64,000 nt of DNA from Colwellia psychrerythraea (GCF_000764225.1 NZ_JQED01000009.1:39460-103459); one strand, 5' to 3'; shown: positions 56,934-64,000, numbered from the stretch's first letter. Numbers and translations are program-made. The notes: generated by a model from the sequence alone, not told the origin.

Positions 56934-57505
56934 TTATAAAGTTACTTTACTTTGTGTTAATTTTAAGGAGAGAAATATTGAATTTAGTCAAATACCCATA
57001 TTTCACATTACTTATAGAGATTTGGACTCAATTTAATTTATAATTATAAGTAATTTTAATCGGCGAACATTATACTAAATTATATTGTTATTGATAGTTA
57101 TTTTCGATATTTCTTAACGGATAAATTTTGTTTTTTTACTTGATAACTTGCACCTAAACAATTGAGTGTTAAGGCTTCTGGGCAAGTCAAGACCTTTATG
57201 CCTTTCCTTCCTAATTAGTTGCATTCAGAACAATATAGATTACTTCTGATACAGATTTTTATTAGAATAAACGGTTACGACCAGTATTGCCTTAGAAGCA
57301 TTAGATATATAGTCTTAATATAAAAAATTTATTCCATTATTTTGTAATAAAACACATCAATACCTCATATTTCATTAGCGGCAATAAGTATAGTCACATT
57401 AATCCTTTTACCACTAATACAACGATTTTTAGATCTTTTAAATGAGACGTCTACGTTTGTTAAAGGTTTAGTGAGCATCTAACAGAGAGGTATGTGAGGT
57501 CTAAT
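56934..57505. other. 572-bp gap between wzz and the tviB-type gene
   Basis: An AT-rich stretch with no credible gene on either strand, and no RfaH/ops (GGCGGTAG) element found. It separates wzz from the rest of the cluster, so it may carry a second promoter or a decayed gene. I see nothing I can name. Confidence 0.5.
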
Positions 57506-58528
57506 TTATTTCTTAGTATAATAACGGGTAAGAACAATTAATATCGATAATATACCACCTAAAATAGTTCCTAATACAACAATTAAGGCACGTTTTGGTT
57601 TAGCTTTGGTATCGGGTACTTGAGCGGCATCTATTGTTTTCAGTACGTATTCATTTTTCACTTTCGTTAACATCATATTTTTAGTTTGCTCTTCTATTAA
57701 TTGGTAAAAAACTGTTTCCATAGTTGAAACTTTGATGTTAACTAATTGCTCTGTTAAATAGTCAATTGAAGCTTTCGCTTCAATTTGATCTTGCTCACGC
57801 ATAAACTCATTTATATCTTCAATTAACCAAGTTAACCATTGTTTGGCTATTGGTGGTGAGAAAAACTCAACACTAATATTTACCATAGAAGTTTTTTTAT
57901 CTTGTGAAACGGTTAAAATATCAGAAAACTCTTTATAAGCTTCCCATGAAGAAGGTTCGGCCTTTTTAGGTGCTTTTACTTCTCGTATCCACTTTTTATT
58001 CGTTTTATCATATAACTCTTCATTTACTATTAGTATATTTGAGGTTATGTCCCAGTTTTTTGATGCCATTAATGGTACTAGTAAATCATGCTTGGTAATG
58101 AAATTTTCTATAAATGAACGAGATTTGATAACCTCTAGTGCTAGAGCTGTTTTATCTCCCCCACCTCCTCCAAGATTAATTCCAGCCATGCTAGCTAAAC
58201 CGCCAAATTGACCTGCAAGTGCACCAAAACCACCGGCTCCACCTTCACTTGATGCAGGTGCTAATATCGCTGAAGCCTTATATATATTGGGTTTAGATAG
58301 CGCAAAGAAAACAGAAGCTATGGCAAATATCATACTTATAATGATAATTGTAAATTTACCAGCCCAAATTGCACGCCAAAGCTCTGCTAAGTCAATTTCT
58401 TCATCTTGGCTTTGGTTGTTTTGTATAAGTAGTTGTTGCTGCAGTAATTGTTGTTGTAACAATTGTGCGCTGACATTATTTGGTATCGCTTGAGGTTGTT
58501 CGGCTGAGCTCTCTACTGACTTTGACAC
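57506..58528 (-). CDS. wzz: Polysaccharide chain-length regulator Wzz
   Basis: Controls O-antigen or capsule chain length with Wzy. It starts at a GTG, 340 aa. A glutamine-rich cytoplasmic N-terminus (SAQLLQQQLLQQQLLIQNNQ) is followed by DLAELWRAIWAGK, a helix (about 54-75), then the periplasmic domain with SKPNIYKASAILAP and a glycine-rich stretch (EGGAGGFGALAGQFGGLASM). The second helix (about 315-333) follows the proline-rich PDTKAKPKRALIV. It is the first gene of the cluster, with a TATAAT box upstream. Confidence 0.9.
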   Translation of the reverse strand: MSKSVESSAEQPQAIPNNVSAQLLQQQLLQQQLLIQNNQSQDEEIDLAELWRAIWAGKFTIIIISMIFAIASVFFALSKPNIYKASAILAPASSEGGAGGFGALAGQFGGLASMAGINLGGGGGDKTALALEVIKSRSFIENFITKHDLLVPLMASKNWDITSNILIVNEELYDKTNKKWIREVKAPKKAEPSSWEAYKEFSDILTVSQDKKTSMVNISVEFFSPPIAKQWLTWLIEDINEFMREQDQIEAKASIDYLTEQLVNIKVSTMETVFYQLIEEQTKNMMLTKVKNEYVLKTIDAAQVPDTKAKPKRALIVVLGTILGGILSILIVLTRYYTKK

Positions 58529-58594
58529 TTATCACCATATCCGATTGGCATATATTGACCGTTTTGACTCAACGAGCAACAATAAATTTTCGGC

Positions 58595-58623
58595 ATTATA
58601 CGAATATTATTAGTAAAGTTAAA
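58595..58623 (-). promoter_or_regulatory. Promoter with consensus -10 upstream of wzz
   Basis: On the minus strand an exact TATAAT (58595-58600) predicts a start near 58588, about 60 nt above the wzz GTG. The -35 at 17-bp spacing (TTTAAC, 58618-58623) is poor. This is the best candidate for the main polysaccharide promoter. Confidence 0.55.
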
Positions 58624-58663
58624 GGGGTCGCTTGTCATAAACCTTTAGGAATGAGAAACATGG

Positions 58664-58688
58664 ATTCCCGATTAGAGACTTCGGGAAT
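58664..58688. repeat. ATTCCCG...CGGGAAT hairpin repeat
   Basis: ATTCCCG-attagagactt-CGGGAAT is a 7-bp inverted repeat. Read on the minus strand the unit TTATTCCCG...CGGGAATCCATG resembles the widespread TCATTCCCG...CGGGAATCCATG dispersed repeat. It lies after the DUF6942-like gene and before wzz. A further AATAAC-AGCA-GTTATT dyad follows at about 58686-58701. Confidence 0.55.
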
Positions 58689-58747
58689 AACAGCAGTTAT
58701 TGTTTAATCATCAATAATAGACAAAAAGTTGAATTAATGAATCCGTC

Positions 58748-59275
58748 CTATCCCACTTTTAAGCTTTGTAACAACCCCGCCAAACGTTCAATTTTTATAT
58801 TACTCAACTGACGATAATCAAAATACGGACAAACGATAAGCTTATTTTCCCTATCAATAGCAAATTCATCATCTAGCCAAATTAAATCAGCCTCAAGCCT
58901 ACCACTATTGACTAACGCTTTAGCATGGCCTTTACCACAAATAATATGCACTATTTCTTTATTAGGGGTTAATTGCGGTGATGAAAATAACAAAGCTGTT
59001 TTATTTTGTGCTTGTAATAATTTTTTATCACGATAATCTTGCCAAGTTAGTGCTTCATCTGAATAATTAAAATGTTTTTTATCTAAAGCATAAAGTAATT
59101 TAGCATAGACATTGAAGACTTTGCGCCAGCCATTACCACATGCGTGATTAATCACGGTAATCTCACCTTCAATAAGGGAAGTAACTTCACATAATCTTTG
59201 ATATTCAACCATATTAGGTTTATTTGCTATATAAACAGCGAAATTAAAATCTTTATCACCAAAACCAATGTTAAT
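58748..59275 (-). CDS. Conserved unknown protein (possibly DUF6942), probable AUU start
   Basis: The first ATG of this frame is at 59212 and would give 154 aa. The frame stays open upstream with protein-like sequence, NIGFGDKDFNFAVYIANKPN, reaching a perfect AGGAG (59283-59287). Seven nt after that ribosome site lies ATT (59273-59275), so I place the start there: 175 aa. No ATG, GTG or TTG lies in the extension. C-terminal blocks are TVINHACGNGWRKVFNVYAK, VHIICGKGHAKAL and LIVCPYFDYRQLSN. It resembles hypothetical proteins of marine gammaproteobacteria. The DUF number is from memory and unsure; the function is unknown. Confidence 0.68.
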   Translation of the reverse strand: MNIGFGDKDFNFAVYIANKPNMVEYQRLCEVTSLIEGEITVINHACGNGWRKVFNVYAKLLYALDKKHFNYSDEALTWQDYRDKKLLQAQNKTALLFSSPQLTPNKEIVHIICGKGHAKALVNSGRLEADLIWLDDEFAIDRENKLIVCPYFDYRQLSNIKIERLAGLLQSLKVG

Positions 59276-59282
59276 AATTATT

Positions 59283-59287
59283 CTCCT
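59283..59287 (-). promoter_or_regulatory. AGGAG ribosome site that selects an AUU start
   Basis: The minus strand reads AGGAG-AATAATT-ATT-AAC-ATT-GGT. The spacing of 7 nt to the first in-frame ATT is ideal. The next downstream ATG is 63 nt further on and has no ribosome site. AUU starts are rare (infC and pcnB of E. coli) and weak, and are used for autoregulation in infC. Confidence 0.6.
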
Positions 59288-59549
59288 ATTTTACTCTTTG
59301 TTAGCTAAAATACTTTTAGTCACGTATTTATTCACAATCTTATCAATTCGATTTTATCCGATGTTCTCATTTATTCTTTATTGGTCACTATACCGACTGA
59401 CTTTTGCTAGCTTTAAATGTTATTCTCTCTGCAGCTTAATAACTTTCAACGGGTTAACATATAGATGCTCTTATTCCTAAGAGCAATATGCATTTTAATT
59501 CAAAAGAAAGTTAGACTCATCTTACCAATAAATAAGTACCTAGAACATT

Positions 59550-59618
59550 ATGGACATAAACACACAAGCTACCATACTTTGGCACGATTATGAACATCCC
59601 TTAGTTTTAAAGGGATAG
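59550..59618 (+). pseudogene. sbcB: Truncated start of exonuclease I gene (sbcB-like remnant)
   Basis: An ATG at 59550 opens MDINTQATILWHDYEHPLVLKG-stop. TILWHDYE matches the conserved first exonuclease motif of SbcB (…HDYET, with the catalytic Asp and Glu), but homology stops after codon 15 and the frame closes at 59618. No further SbcB sequence follows in the window. The simplest reading is that foreign DNA was inserted at codon 15-16 of a gene divergent from the unknown gene at 58748-59275. The matching segment is short, so this is tentative. Confidence 0.5.
59596..59616. repeat. Hairpin at the proposed island junction
   Basis: ATCCCTT-AGTTTTA-AAGGGAT is a perfect 7-bp inverted repeat starting 2 nt after the last codon that resembles sbcB. 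A dyad exactly at a breakpoint can mark the end of an inserted element. No transposase gene is present next to it. Confidence 0.5.
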
Positions 59619-60206
59619 AACAATAATTTAGCTCATGGGCTCACACATGGAGTCACATCGATGATTTACTACCATAAATTTCGAATAGACCGCATATCAC
59701 CTTTAAAATCAAGCTCAAATTATCCTTTTCTTAAAGAAAGATCATAATCAATTTTCAAACTAAAGAAATTTCATCTCTTCAGTAAACTGAGTTTTCTGTC
59801 TCCAAAAGGTTAAGCGATTTCTATAAAAAACCATGTATCACCAACACTACATTCCAACCAGTGACTTTATATCTATTGGATATATTAGTTTAAACTTTTC
59901 GACAGAATACATCACCGAATTGATAAACGGGTTAGCTACCTTGAACCATTCTTAGGTTGAGGTGAAAATCATAACTAGGTGTTGCTTAGCAAACTATTGT
60001 TTTAAAAAGTTTGTAGCGAATAGATGAACGATATCAATTGTAAAATAGATATTTATTAGAAGTTAAACCTGCTCGCATTTCGACCAATACTAATCTATAG
60101 TTTGATTGATAATTTCCATCTATTTACTTTAGTAAAACTACTAGCAGTCTGTTGTATACACTATTGGAGGTATGGAACATAAAGATATTTGACTAAGGAA
60201 TGGTTC
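59619..60206. other. 588-bp gene-free region left of the island genes
   Basis: AT-rich, without a credible reading frame on either strand and without a recognised element. A small leader frame (ATG at 60173, six codons) directly follows GGAGGT, too close to be a normal start. The promoter of the membrane-protein gene should lie near the right end of this stretch. Confidence 0.5.
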
Positions 60207-60779
60207 ATGAAAAGTTTAACCACGATGGTATCACTGGTATTTTTGTTAACTTCTCCCCTCCTTATAAGTTCTGAATTAAATTGCAGTTTGTGTGACCAAC
60301 AAAAAGACTTTGAATGGTTTCCTCCTATAGTTTCAGCAATAGCTGGATTGGTTGTTGGAATATTGCTTGCGCTTTTCGCAGCAAATATTGGCAAAAAAGA
60401 TCGTGAAAGAAACAGAATGATGGCTTATGAAGAGCAATATATCAATTGCAATGAAAAAGTCCGAGCATACGGCTATTTTATCAATATAAGTGAAGAGCCA
60501 GAATTAATGAGAACTTACTTTACAAGTAATGCTACTGTCCCACAGGAGATAGGAGATATTATCCGAGATGTTTCGAGTTTTATTACCGGTATTGAAACTA
60601 TGATAAACGAAGCTGTCCACTCTACCGAAGGTATCAAGTATTTCTCCACTCCTCAAAATTTGGAAGGGTTACAAAAAATTTATCACGATTTTACGGTTAT
60701 TGAACAATTAGATTACTTTGAGCATTTACGCTTTCCACACATGCCTCATTTGGCAAAGTTCTTAAAAGACAATGAATAA
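60207..60779 (+). CDS. Unknown membrane protein with cytoplasmic C-terminal domain
   Basis: The ATG at 60207 has AAGGAA just upstream and gives 190 aa; a TTG 18 nt earlier is the less likely start. A hydrophobic N-terminus (SLTTMVSLVFLLTSPLLIS, 3-21) may be a signal peptide. A short segment with CSLC follows, then a second helix (SAIAGLVVGILLALFAANIG, about 49-68) and a basic stop-transfer (KKDRERNRMM). The remaining 110 residues are soluble and acidic. No family is recognised. It is likely co-transcribed with the next gene, 20 bp on. Confidence 0.7.
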   Translation: MKSLTTMVSLVFLLTSPLLISSELNCSLCDQQKDFEWFPPIVSAIAGLVVGILLALFAANIGKKDRERNRMMAYEEQYINCNEKVRAYGYFINISEEPELMRTYFTSNATVPQEIGDIIRDVSSFITGIETMINEAVHSTEGIKYFSTPQNLEGLQKIYHDFTVIEQLDYFEHLRFPHMPHLAKFLKDNE

Positions 60780-60799
60780 ATTCCCCATAGGAGCACTAT

Positions 60800-61027
60800 A
60801 TGTTTAATCAAAATGAGCTAAAAGAAATTTTCGACCAAGTGATTCATCAATTAAATGACGTAGATGACGATGCACGTTATGAACTCACTAAAACACTTTA
60901 CTTCAATCTGCAGAATATTCATGATTTGACTTCACATATCATCAATCGTCCATACCCCAACAAAGTACCGATTATTGATGTCTGTCGTGAATGTGGTCAA
61001 AGGCTCAAACCTAATAAACATAGCTAA
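60800..61027 (+). CDS. Small unknown protein with C-terminal CxxC
   Basis: 75 aa, starting 7 nt after AGGAG. The N-terminal two thirds are acidic and helical (ELKEIFDQVIHQLNDVDDDA). The end is VCRECGQRLKPNKHS, a single CxxC that could be half of a zinc site completed by a dimer. It follows the membrane-protein gene by 20 bp and is followed by a strong hairpin, so the two form a short operon. Function unknown. Confidence 0.62.
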   Translation: MFNQNELKEIFDQVIHQLNDVDDDARYELTKTLYFNLQNIHDLTSHIINRPYPNKVPIIDVCRECGQRLKPNKHS

Positions 61028-61559
61028 AACTAGCTATTCCAAAATACAAAAAAGCAAAATTGTGATCTACTGGAGCAAACTGCAAGTTTGCCAGTGATAT
61101 TTTGTCGTTGCTATTTTCCATTTTCTCCAGAACTTCCAATACTTTAACAAAGTAGATTGTTTGAATTACTTTCTAATATCTAATAAACCGACATTTAGAG
61201 TGTGATGTGCTCTGCGATATGAGTTGTTGATAAAATTTGTCAAGGAGTGATAAACATTAATTTTAAGGGTATTGTTTACCCTATATTGAACTATATATAT
61301 GAAACAAATATTAATAAAGCATTTGATAGTTAGAGCCTGTAGTTTAAAAAGATCAAAGCTACCAGATAAGGTTTTATACGTTCCTTTTCAATTTGTCATG
61401 ACCACTGTCAATACCATCCTACCAAACATCAATAGCACTAAATTATCTACCACCATTAGCGGTAAGCAACTCCTCCCCGTATCAATAGTACAACCCAATA
61501 CCCACATCTTAGTACCCTTATTTCTCTCTATAAATAAAGAAAACATTAAGGGACAAACA
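61028..61559. other. 532-bp region between island genes
   Basis: Apart from the hairpin at 61070-61094 there is a small dyad AGGGTA-TTGTT-TACCCT near 61266. An open frame from 61299 runs into the next gene but has no ribosome site and a non-protein-like composition, so I treat it as untranslated. A TATAAA lies about 30 bp above the start at 61560. Confidence 0.5.
61070..61094 (+). terminator. Hairpin after the two-gene operon
   Basis: CTGG-a-GCAAACT-GCA-AGTTTGC-CAG forms about 10 paired bases with one bulge and a 3-nt loop, then TGATATTTTG. It lies 43 nt past the small CxxC gene. The weak T-run makes it a moderate intrinsic-terminator candidate. Confidence 0.55.
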
Positions 61560-61976
61560 ATGAACAATACAATTTTCCAAACAAGCGCCTTCCGTGTAGA
61601 CAACATTAATGAGTTTATGCAAAAACCTAGTGTGATACTTACTTGTAAAGCAATGACAATAGCTAAACTCCCATGGGAAGTTGGCAACGATTACATCTCA
61701 TTCTGCTTAACTGACAGTATTATGAAACACTCTGATTTTGATGATGGCGATTTGCCAACCAAAGAAACTATAGTTGAACTTCTTGAATTAATTGAGAAGC
61801 ACATTATTGAATCTTGCAGTGTTACCTATATCACCAATAAAATAGGCTGCATTGTAAATAGCTATTTTATGCAAATTACAAATAACTCCACCGTTGGTAA
61901 GTTTATAGCTATTGATAGTAGCAATGTCTATGGGACAATTACGCCTGAATTAATAGATGGCGTAACTCCTAATTAA
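61560..61976 (+). CDS. Unknown island protein
   Basis: The open frame begins at 61299, but the ATG at 61560 has AAGGGA 6 nt upstream and starts a protein-like sequence (MNNTIFQTSAFRVDNINEFM), so the gene is called from there: 138 aa. It is a soluble, acidic protein without signal peptide or membrane segment. Segments such as LTCKAMTIAKLPWEVGNDYI and VTYITNKIGCIVNSYFMQIT suggest an alpha/beta fold. No family is recognised. It is convergent with the helicase-like gene. Confidence 0.58.
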   Translation: MNNTIFQTSAFRVDNINEFMQKPSVILTCKAMTIAKLPWEVGNDYISFCLTDSIMKHSDFDDGDLPTKETIVELLELIEKHIIESCSVTYITNKIGCIVNSYFMQITNNSTVGKFIAIDSSNVYGTITPELIDGVTPN

Positions 61977-62070
61977 CCTAAACAATGAATAGCTTATTTA
62001 CGCATCAAGCTTTAGCAGGGGTTGGTGTGTGGGGAGAAAAGTAAAAGCATCATTCGAAACTCAAGTATGA

Positions 62071-62119
62071 ACCTGCTTGCAGGTGATTACTTGGGTAAGG
62101 ATGCCTCGCTTTAGCGAGG
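62071..62119. terminator. Two tandem hairpins between convergent island genes
   Basis: ACCTGC-TT-GCAGGT (62071-62084) and CCTCGCT-TT-AGCGAGG (62104-62119) are perfect dyads. The second is GC-rich and followed by TTTAATT on the plus strand. They lie between the unknown gene ending at 61976 and the minus-strand gene ending at 62188, and probably end the plus-strand transcript. Confidence 0.55.
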
Positions 62120-62187
62120 TTTAATTAAAGCCATATTTTGTTTTTTCTTTATTACTTAATACAGGAATGAAATCTGGTTGCAATAAA

Positions 62188-62568
62188 TCAACTATGAACT
62201 ATGCAGCTTATTCGTGCGCCATCAATCATTCGACGAACAACTCTCAACCCTAAGTTTTTAGCAAGTTTGTTCACCTTTTTGGCACCTAAACAAAATTCTT
62301 CTGCTAACCAATCTGAAGGAATAACATCGCCTTCTTTGATTAATGATAATACTTCACGAATATCTACTGAGTGCGCCTTAACATTACTAGGGTCAAGACC
62401 TGTTATGTCATTTATGACACCAGCAAAATATTCATCAGCCACACCGCCTCGCTCAACCCAGTCATTAAGGCGATATACATTAGGTGTTACAACGTCAATT
62501 TTGCATGGAAGTGCCTCAGGAATAATCACTAGATGGTAATTCTCATTCTCCTTATTTCTATTGCCCAT
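62188..62568 (-). CDS. C-terminal part of a helicase-like protein, split off by a stop codon
   Basis: The annotated ATG (62568) gives 126 aa, but the same frame continues upstream through CTT GTA AGC AGT GAT GCT to the TAA of the 62608-63849 frame. The upstream codons read LVSSDASQAVGRNMGNRNKE, which resembles helicase motif VI (QAxGRxxxxR). This is therefore the end of the same gene, not an independent one. The ATG lacks a ribosome site. The C-terminus (SDWLAEEFCLGAKKVNKLAK) looks like a winged or helix-turn-helix domain. Confidence 0.6.
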   Translation of the reverse strand: MGNRNKENENYHLVIIPEALPCKIDVVTPNVYRLNDWVERGGVADEYFAGVINDITGLDPSNVKAHSVDIREVLSLIKEGDVIPSDWLAEEFCLGAKKVNKLAKNLGLRVVRRMIDGARISCIVHS

Positions 62569-62607
62569 ATTTCGACCAACAGCTTGTGAAGCATCACTGC
62601 TTACAAG

Positions 62608-63849
62608 TTATTCGCGAATAGTATCGTCATCATCAATTTTCAAACATCGCTTTGCCCTACTCATTCTGCTTGGGTCAGGGTAACTCAAGATAGTACAAAG
62701 CTCTTCAACACGTAACTCATTTGTGCCTTTATTGTTAACTAAATTCCATTCACTTTCACATTTATTGGCAATAACAGCATCAAAGTGCTTCTCAAGTGCT
62801 GAATACAATGATTTCCTTTTACCACCTGAAATAGCAGTACTTTTAATTCTAAAGATGGTTAAACCTTCGTCATACTCTTTTTTAATACCTGTACCAACAA
62901 CCAATGGGAACATGTGATTGTTCTGCAATTCGATAAGGGCAATACGTTCAGCACTGGCATACATACGCTTTAATTGACGGATTTTCCTAACATCTCTTTT
63001 GCTTTCATTGAAAACCACTGTCCCCATTCGGTATTCATCAGAATATATAATTGAGTCACGAAATGGCATCCAGTTGTCGTTACTATTAGAAACAACATAC
63101 TCCAACTTATCATGCGTCATTAATAAAGTTTTGCTTTTGCACTGCATATTTTTACTGTTGTCAGAATGCATTGCCACTGCTAAATCCTTCTCCTCTTTAG
63201 TGAGAAATTCGCACTCATTCAGTATGTTTTTAAATTCAATTATTGAGTTACCTTCTTCAATACTGTCATAAGCATGTTGAAAAACTTTTTTGACTAGTTT
63301 TACTTTTTTGAATTTTGTAGCAATTTGAACAATTTCTTCATTTCCAAATACAGTGAGGCAATCCTCTTTGCACTTAGATGCAAACTCATCTCTCAATTTT
63401 TTGCTTGGAAATGTAAAAATACGGTGTTTCCCGTCACTACGATTTGCCAGCATTACAAAAACTGAAGATTTACCCGTACCAGTACCTTCACTAAAGATCC
63501 CGCAATTATGTACTGACTCCTCCCATCTTTGAGCTTGAAAATATGCACTTTCACATTCATCATCAATTTTCTCTTTCGCTTCAGCAAAGTCGTTAGCCGT
63601 ATAAAATATTGTTCTATATTTTGATTTTGATTCATCAATCACAGCATCCATATCACTTAGTGAATACAAGCTAGGATGTTTGTCATTATCATTGCGAAAA
63701 AATTGCCAACTATTTCCATAACGCTCACTAGGAATAAGCTCAGCCCATTGGTTAGTGACCATTTTTGTAAATTTACCATCAGATAAAGGGCTTGTAGCCT
63801 TACTTAGTAAGTTACTTTTACAATGTTGTTTTTTTCGATTACGGGTCAC
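62608..63849 (-). CDS. Helicase/P-loop NTPase-like protein, N-terminal part before an in-frame TAA
   Basis: 413 aa from a GTG start. Walker A is EGTGTGKSS (GIFSEGTGTGKSSVFVML). A motif-Ia-like RIFTFPSKKLRDEF follows, then LLMTHDKLEYVV and a Walker B-like SIIYSDEYRMG, in the order expected of superfamily 2 helicases. The frame ends at TAA (62608-62610) and resumes at once in the same frame with a motif-VI-like segment, so the original protein was about 553 aa. Protein-like codons also precede the GTG (YYALWDESKSV), bounded by TAG. A replication helicase of a mobile element is plausible; the family is not identified. Confidence 0.62.
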   Translation of the reverse strand: MTRNRKKQHCKSNLLSKATSPLSDGKFTKMVTNQWAELIPSERYGNSWQFFRNDNDKHPSLYSLSDMDAVIDESKSKYRTIFYTANDFAEAKEKIDDECESAYFQAQRWEESVHNCGIFSEGTGTGKSSVFVMLANRSDGKHRIFTFPSKKLRDEFASKCKEDCLTVFGNEEIVQIATKFKKVKLVKKVFQHAYDSIEEGNSIIEFKNILNECEFLTKEEKDLAVAMHSDNSKNMQCKSKTLLMTHDKLEYVVSNSNDNWMPFRDSIIYSDEYRMGTVVFNESKRDVRKIRQLKRMYASAERIALIELQNNHMFPLVVGTGIKKEYDEGLTIFRIKSTAISGGKRKSLYSALEKHFDAVIANKCESEWNLVNNKGTNELRVEELCTILSYPDPSRMSRAKRCLKIDDDDTIRE

Positions 63850-63868
63850 TACAGACTTTGATTCATCC

Positions 63869-63887
63869 CATAGTGCGTAATACTATG
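63869..63887. promoter_or_regulatory. CATAGT dyad upstream of the helicase-like gene
   Basis: CATAGT-GCGTAAT-ACTATG is a 6-bp inverted repeat 20-38 bp above the GTG at 63849. It overlaps the first GCCGATC repeat by one base. It may be an operator. Confidence 0.4.
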
Positions 63888-63974
63888 ATGCCGATCGCTC
63901 AATACCATTCAAGCCGATCACTTTTTTGTCTGCCAGTAGACCTCAGTAAAATCTAACTTGAGTGATCGGCATCA
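63886..63974. repeat. Three GCCGATC repeats, two forming a 17-bp near-perfect inverted pair
   Basis: TGATGCCGATCGCTCAA (63886-63902) and its inverted partner at 63958-63974 differ at one of 17 positions. A third copy, AAGCCGATCACT (63911-63922), lies between them in the first orientation. The spacing and repeated core resemble iterons or a multi-site operator upstream of a replication gene, or transposon-end binding sites. Function unproven. Confidence 0.6.
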
Positions 63975-64000
63975 GTCAAGGAATTTAGTTTTTTTCGCAT
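63953..64000 (-). CDS. End of a minus-strand reading frame entering from the right edge
   Basis: Sixteen codons read MRKKLNSLTDADHSS-stop. The first ATG is the last three bases of the window, so this may be a tiny frame or the C-terminus of a gene lying outside. The inverted GCCGATC repeat falls inside it. Little can be said. Confidence 0.25.
   Translation of the reverse strand: MRKKLNSLTDADHSS

Noticed and set aside
58529..58747. RfaH/ops (JUMPstart, GGCGGTAG) element for the polysaccharide cluster
   Set aside because: I looked for it on both strands upstream of wzz and in the 56934-57505 gap and did not find it.
60161..60394. Minus-strand frame opposite the membrane-protein gene
   Set aside because: It runs antisense to a frame with membrane segments and a good ribosome site, and shows no protein-like features.
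61299..61559. N-terminal extension of the island gene starting at 61560
   Set aside because: It has no ribosome site and non-protein-like composition, whereas 61560 has AAGGGA at good spacing and starts protein-like sequence.
63881..64000. End of a Tn7-like or IS21-like transposon, suggested by the repeated GCCGATC sites
   Set aside because: No transposase gene, no characteristic terminal bases and no target duplication can be seen within the window; kept only as unexplained repeats.

Overview
This window looks like chromosomal DNA from a low-GC, cold-adapted marine gammaproteobacterium of the Alteromonadales, most likely Colwellia or a close relative. Three things point there: the protein sequences, the anaerobic ubiquinone genes ubiU/ubiV/ubiT, and the Enterobacteria-like order msbA-lpxK-ycaR-kdsB. 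The genus is an inference from family-level resemblance, because no search was run.

Layout. 1-5.4 kb: the 5' part of an outer-membrane beta-barrel gene, rsuA, roxA, ubiV and ubiU on the minus strand, with ubiT divergent. A 9/10 FNR/CRP-type site lies between ubiU and ubiT. 5.5-12.4 kb: the lipid A/KDO export block (kdsB, ycaR, lpxK, msbA) and comEC. 12.5-13.1 kb: a divergent DUF2062 membrane protein. 13.4-20.9 kb: a five-gene minus-strand operon running adaptor, ABC ATPase, duplicated FtsX/MacB permease, NtrC-type regulator, histidine kinase. A GG-N10-GC sigma-54-like promoter and upstream TGGGAAA palindromes precede it, so it probably activates itself. 21.2-25.4 kb: ruvB, ruvA (with a LexA box), ruvC and aspS. 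25.7-36.8 kb: two GGDEF diguanylate cyclases, cmoA-cmoB, dgt, a patatin-like lipase and pgi.

37.4-58.5 kb is one large minus-strand O-antigen/capsule cluster that starts at wzz. Its early genes (tviB/wbpO-, wlbA- and wlbC-type) should make a UDP-2,3-diamino-uronic acid. Its late genes (WbpM-type 4,6-dehydratase, DegT aminotransferase, PglD-like acyltransferase, PglC-like phosphoglycosyl transferase) should make and prime a 2,4-diamino-2,4,6-trideoxyhexose. A 3-hydroxybutyryl-CoA dehydrogenase sits inside the late set, which suggests a 3-hydroxybutyryl N-acyl group. Two AsnB-type amidotransferases suggest that uronic acids are converted to amides. wzx, wzy, four glycosyltransferases and an LpxD-like acyltransferase complete the set.

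58.7-64 kb: a conserved unknown gene that probably starts at an AUU codon, then a 15-codon remnant resembling the start of sbcB. Beyond it lies an island-like stretch of unrecognised genes. These include a membrane protein with a small CxxC partner and a helicase-like gene. The helicase-like gene is split by one in-frame TAA immediately before its motif-VI-like segment, and GCCGATC repeats lie upstream of it.

Smaller structures include two copies (about 85% identical, no indels) of a roughly 120-bp palindromic dispersed repeat at the 3' ends of comEC and the DUF2062 gene. There is also a 22-bp perfect inverted repeat in their shared promoter region, and a strong hairpin inside the polysaccharide operon. 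No tRNA, rRNA, CRISPR array or intact transposase gene was recognised.
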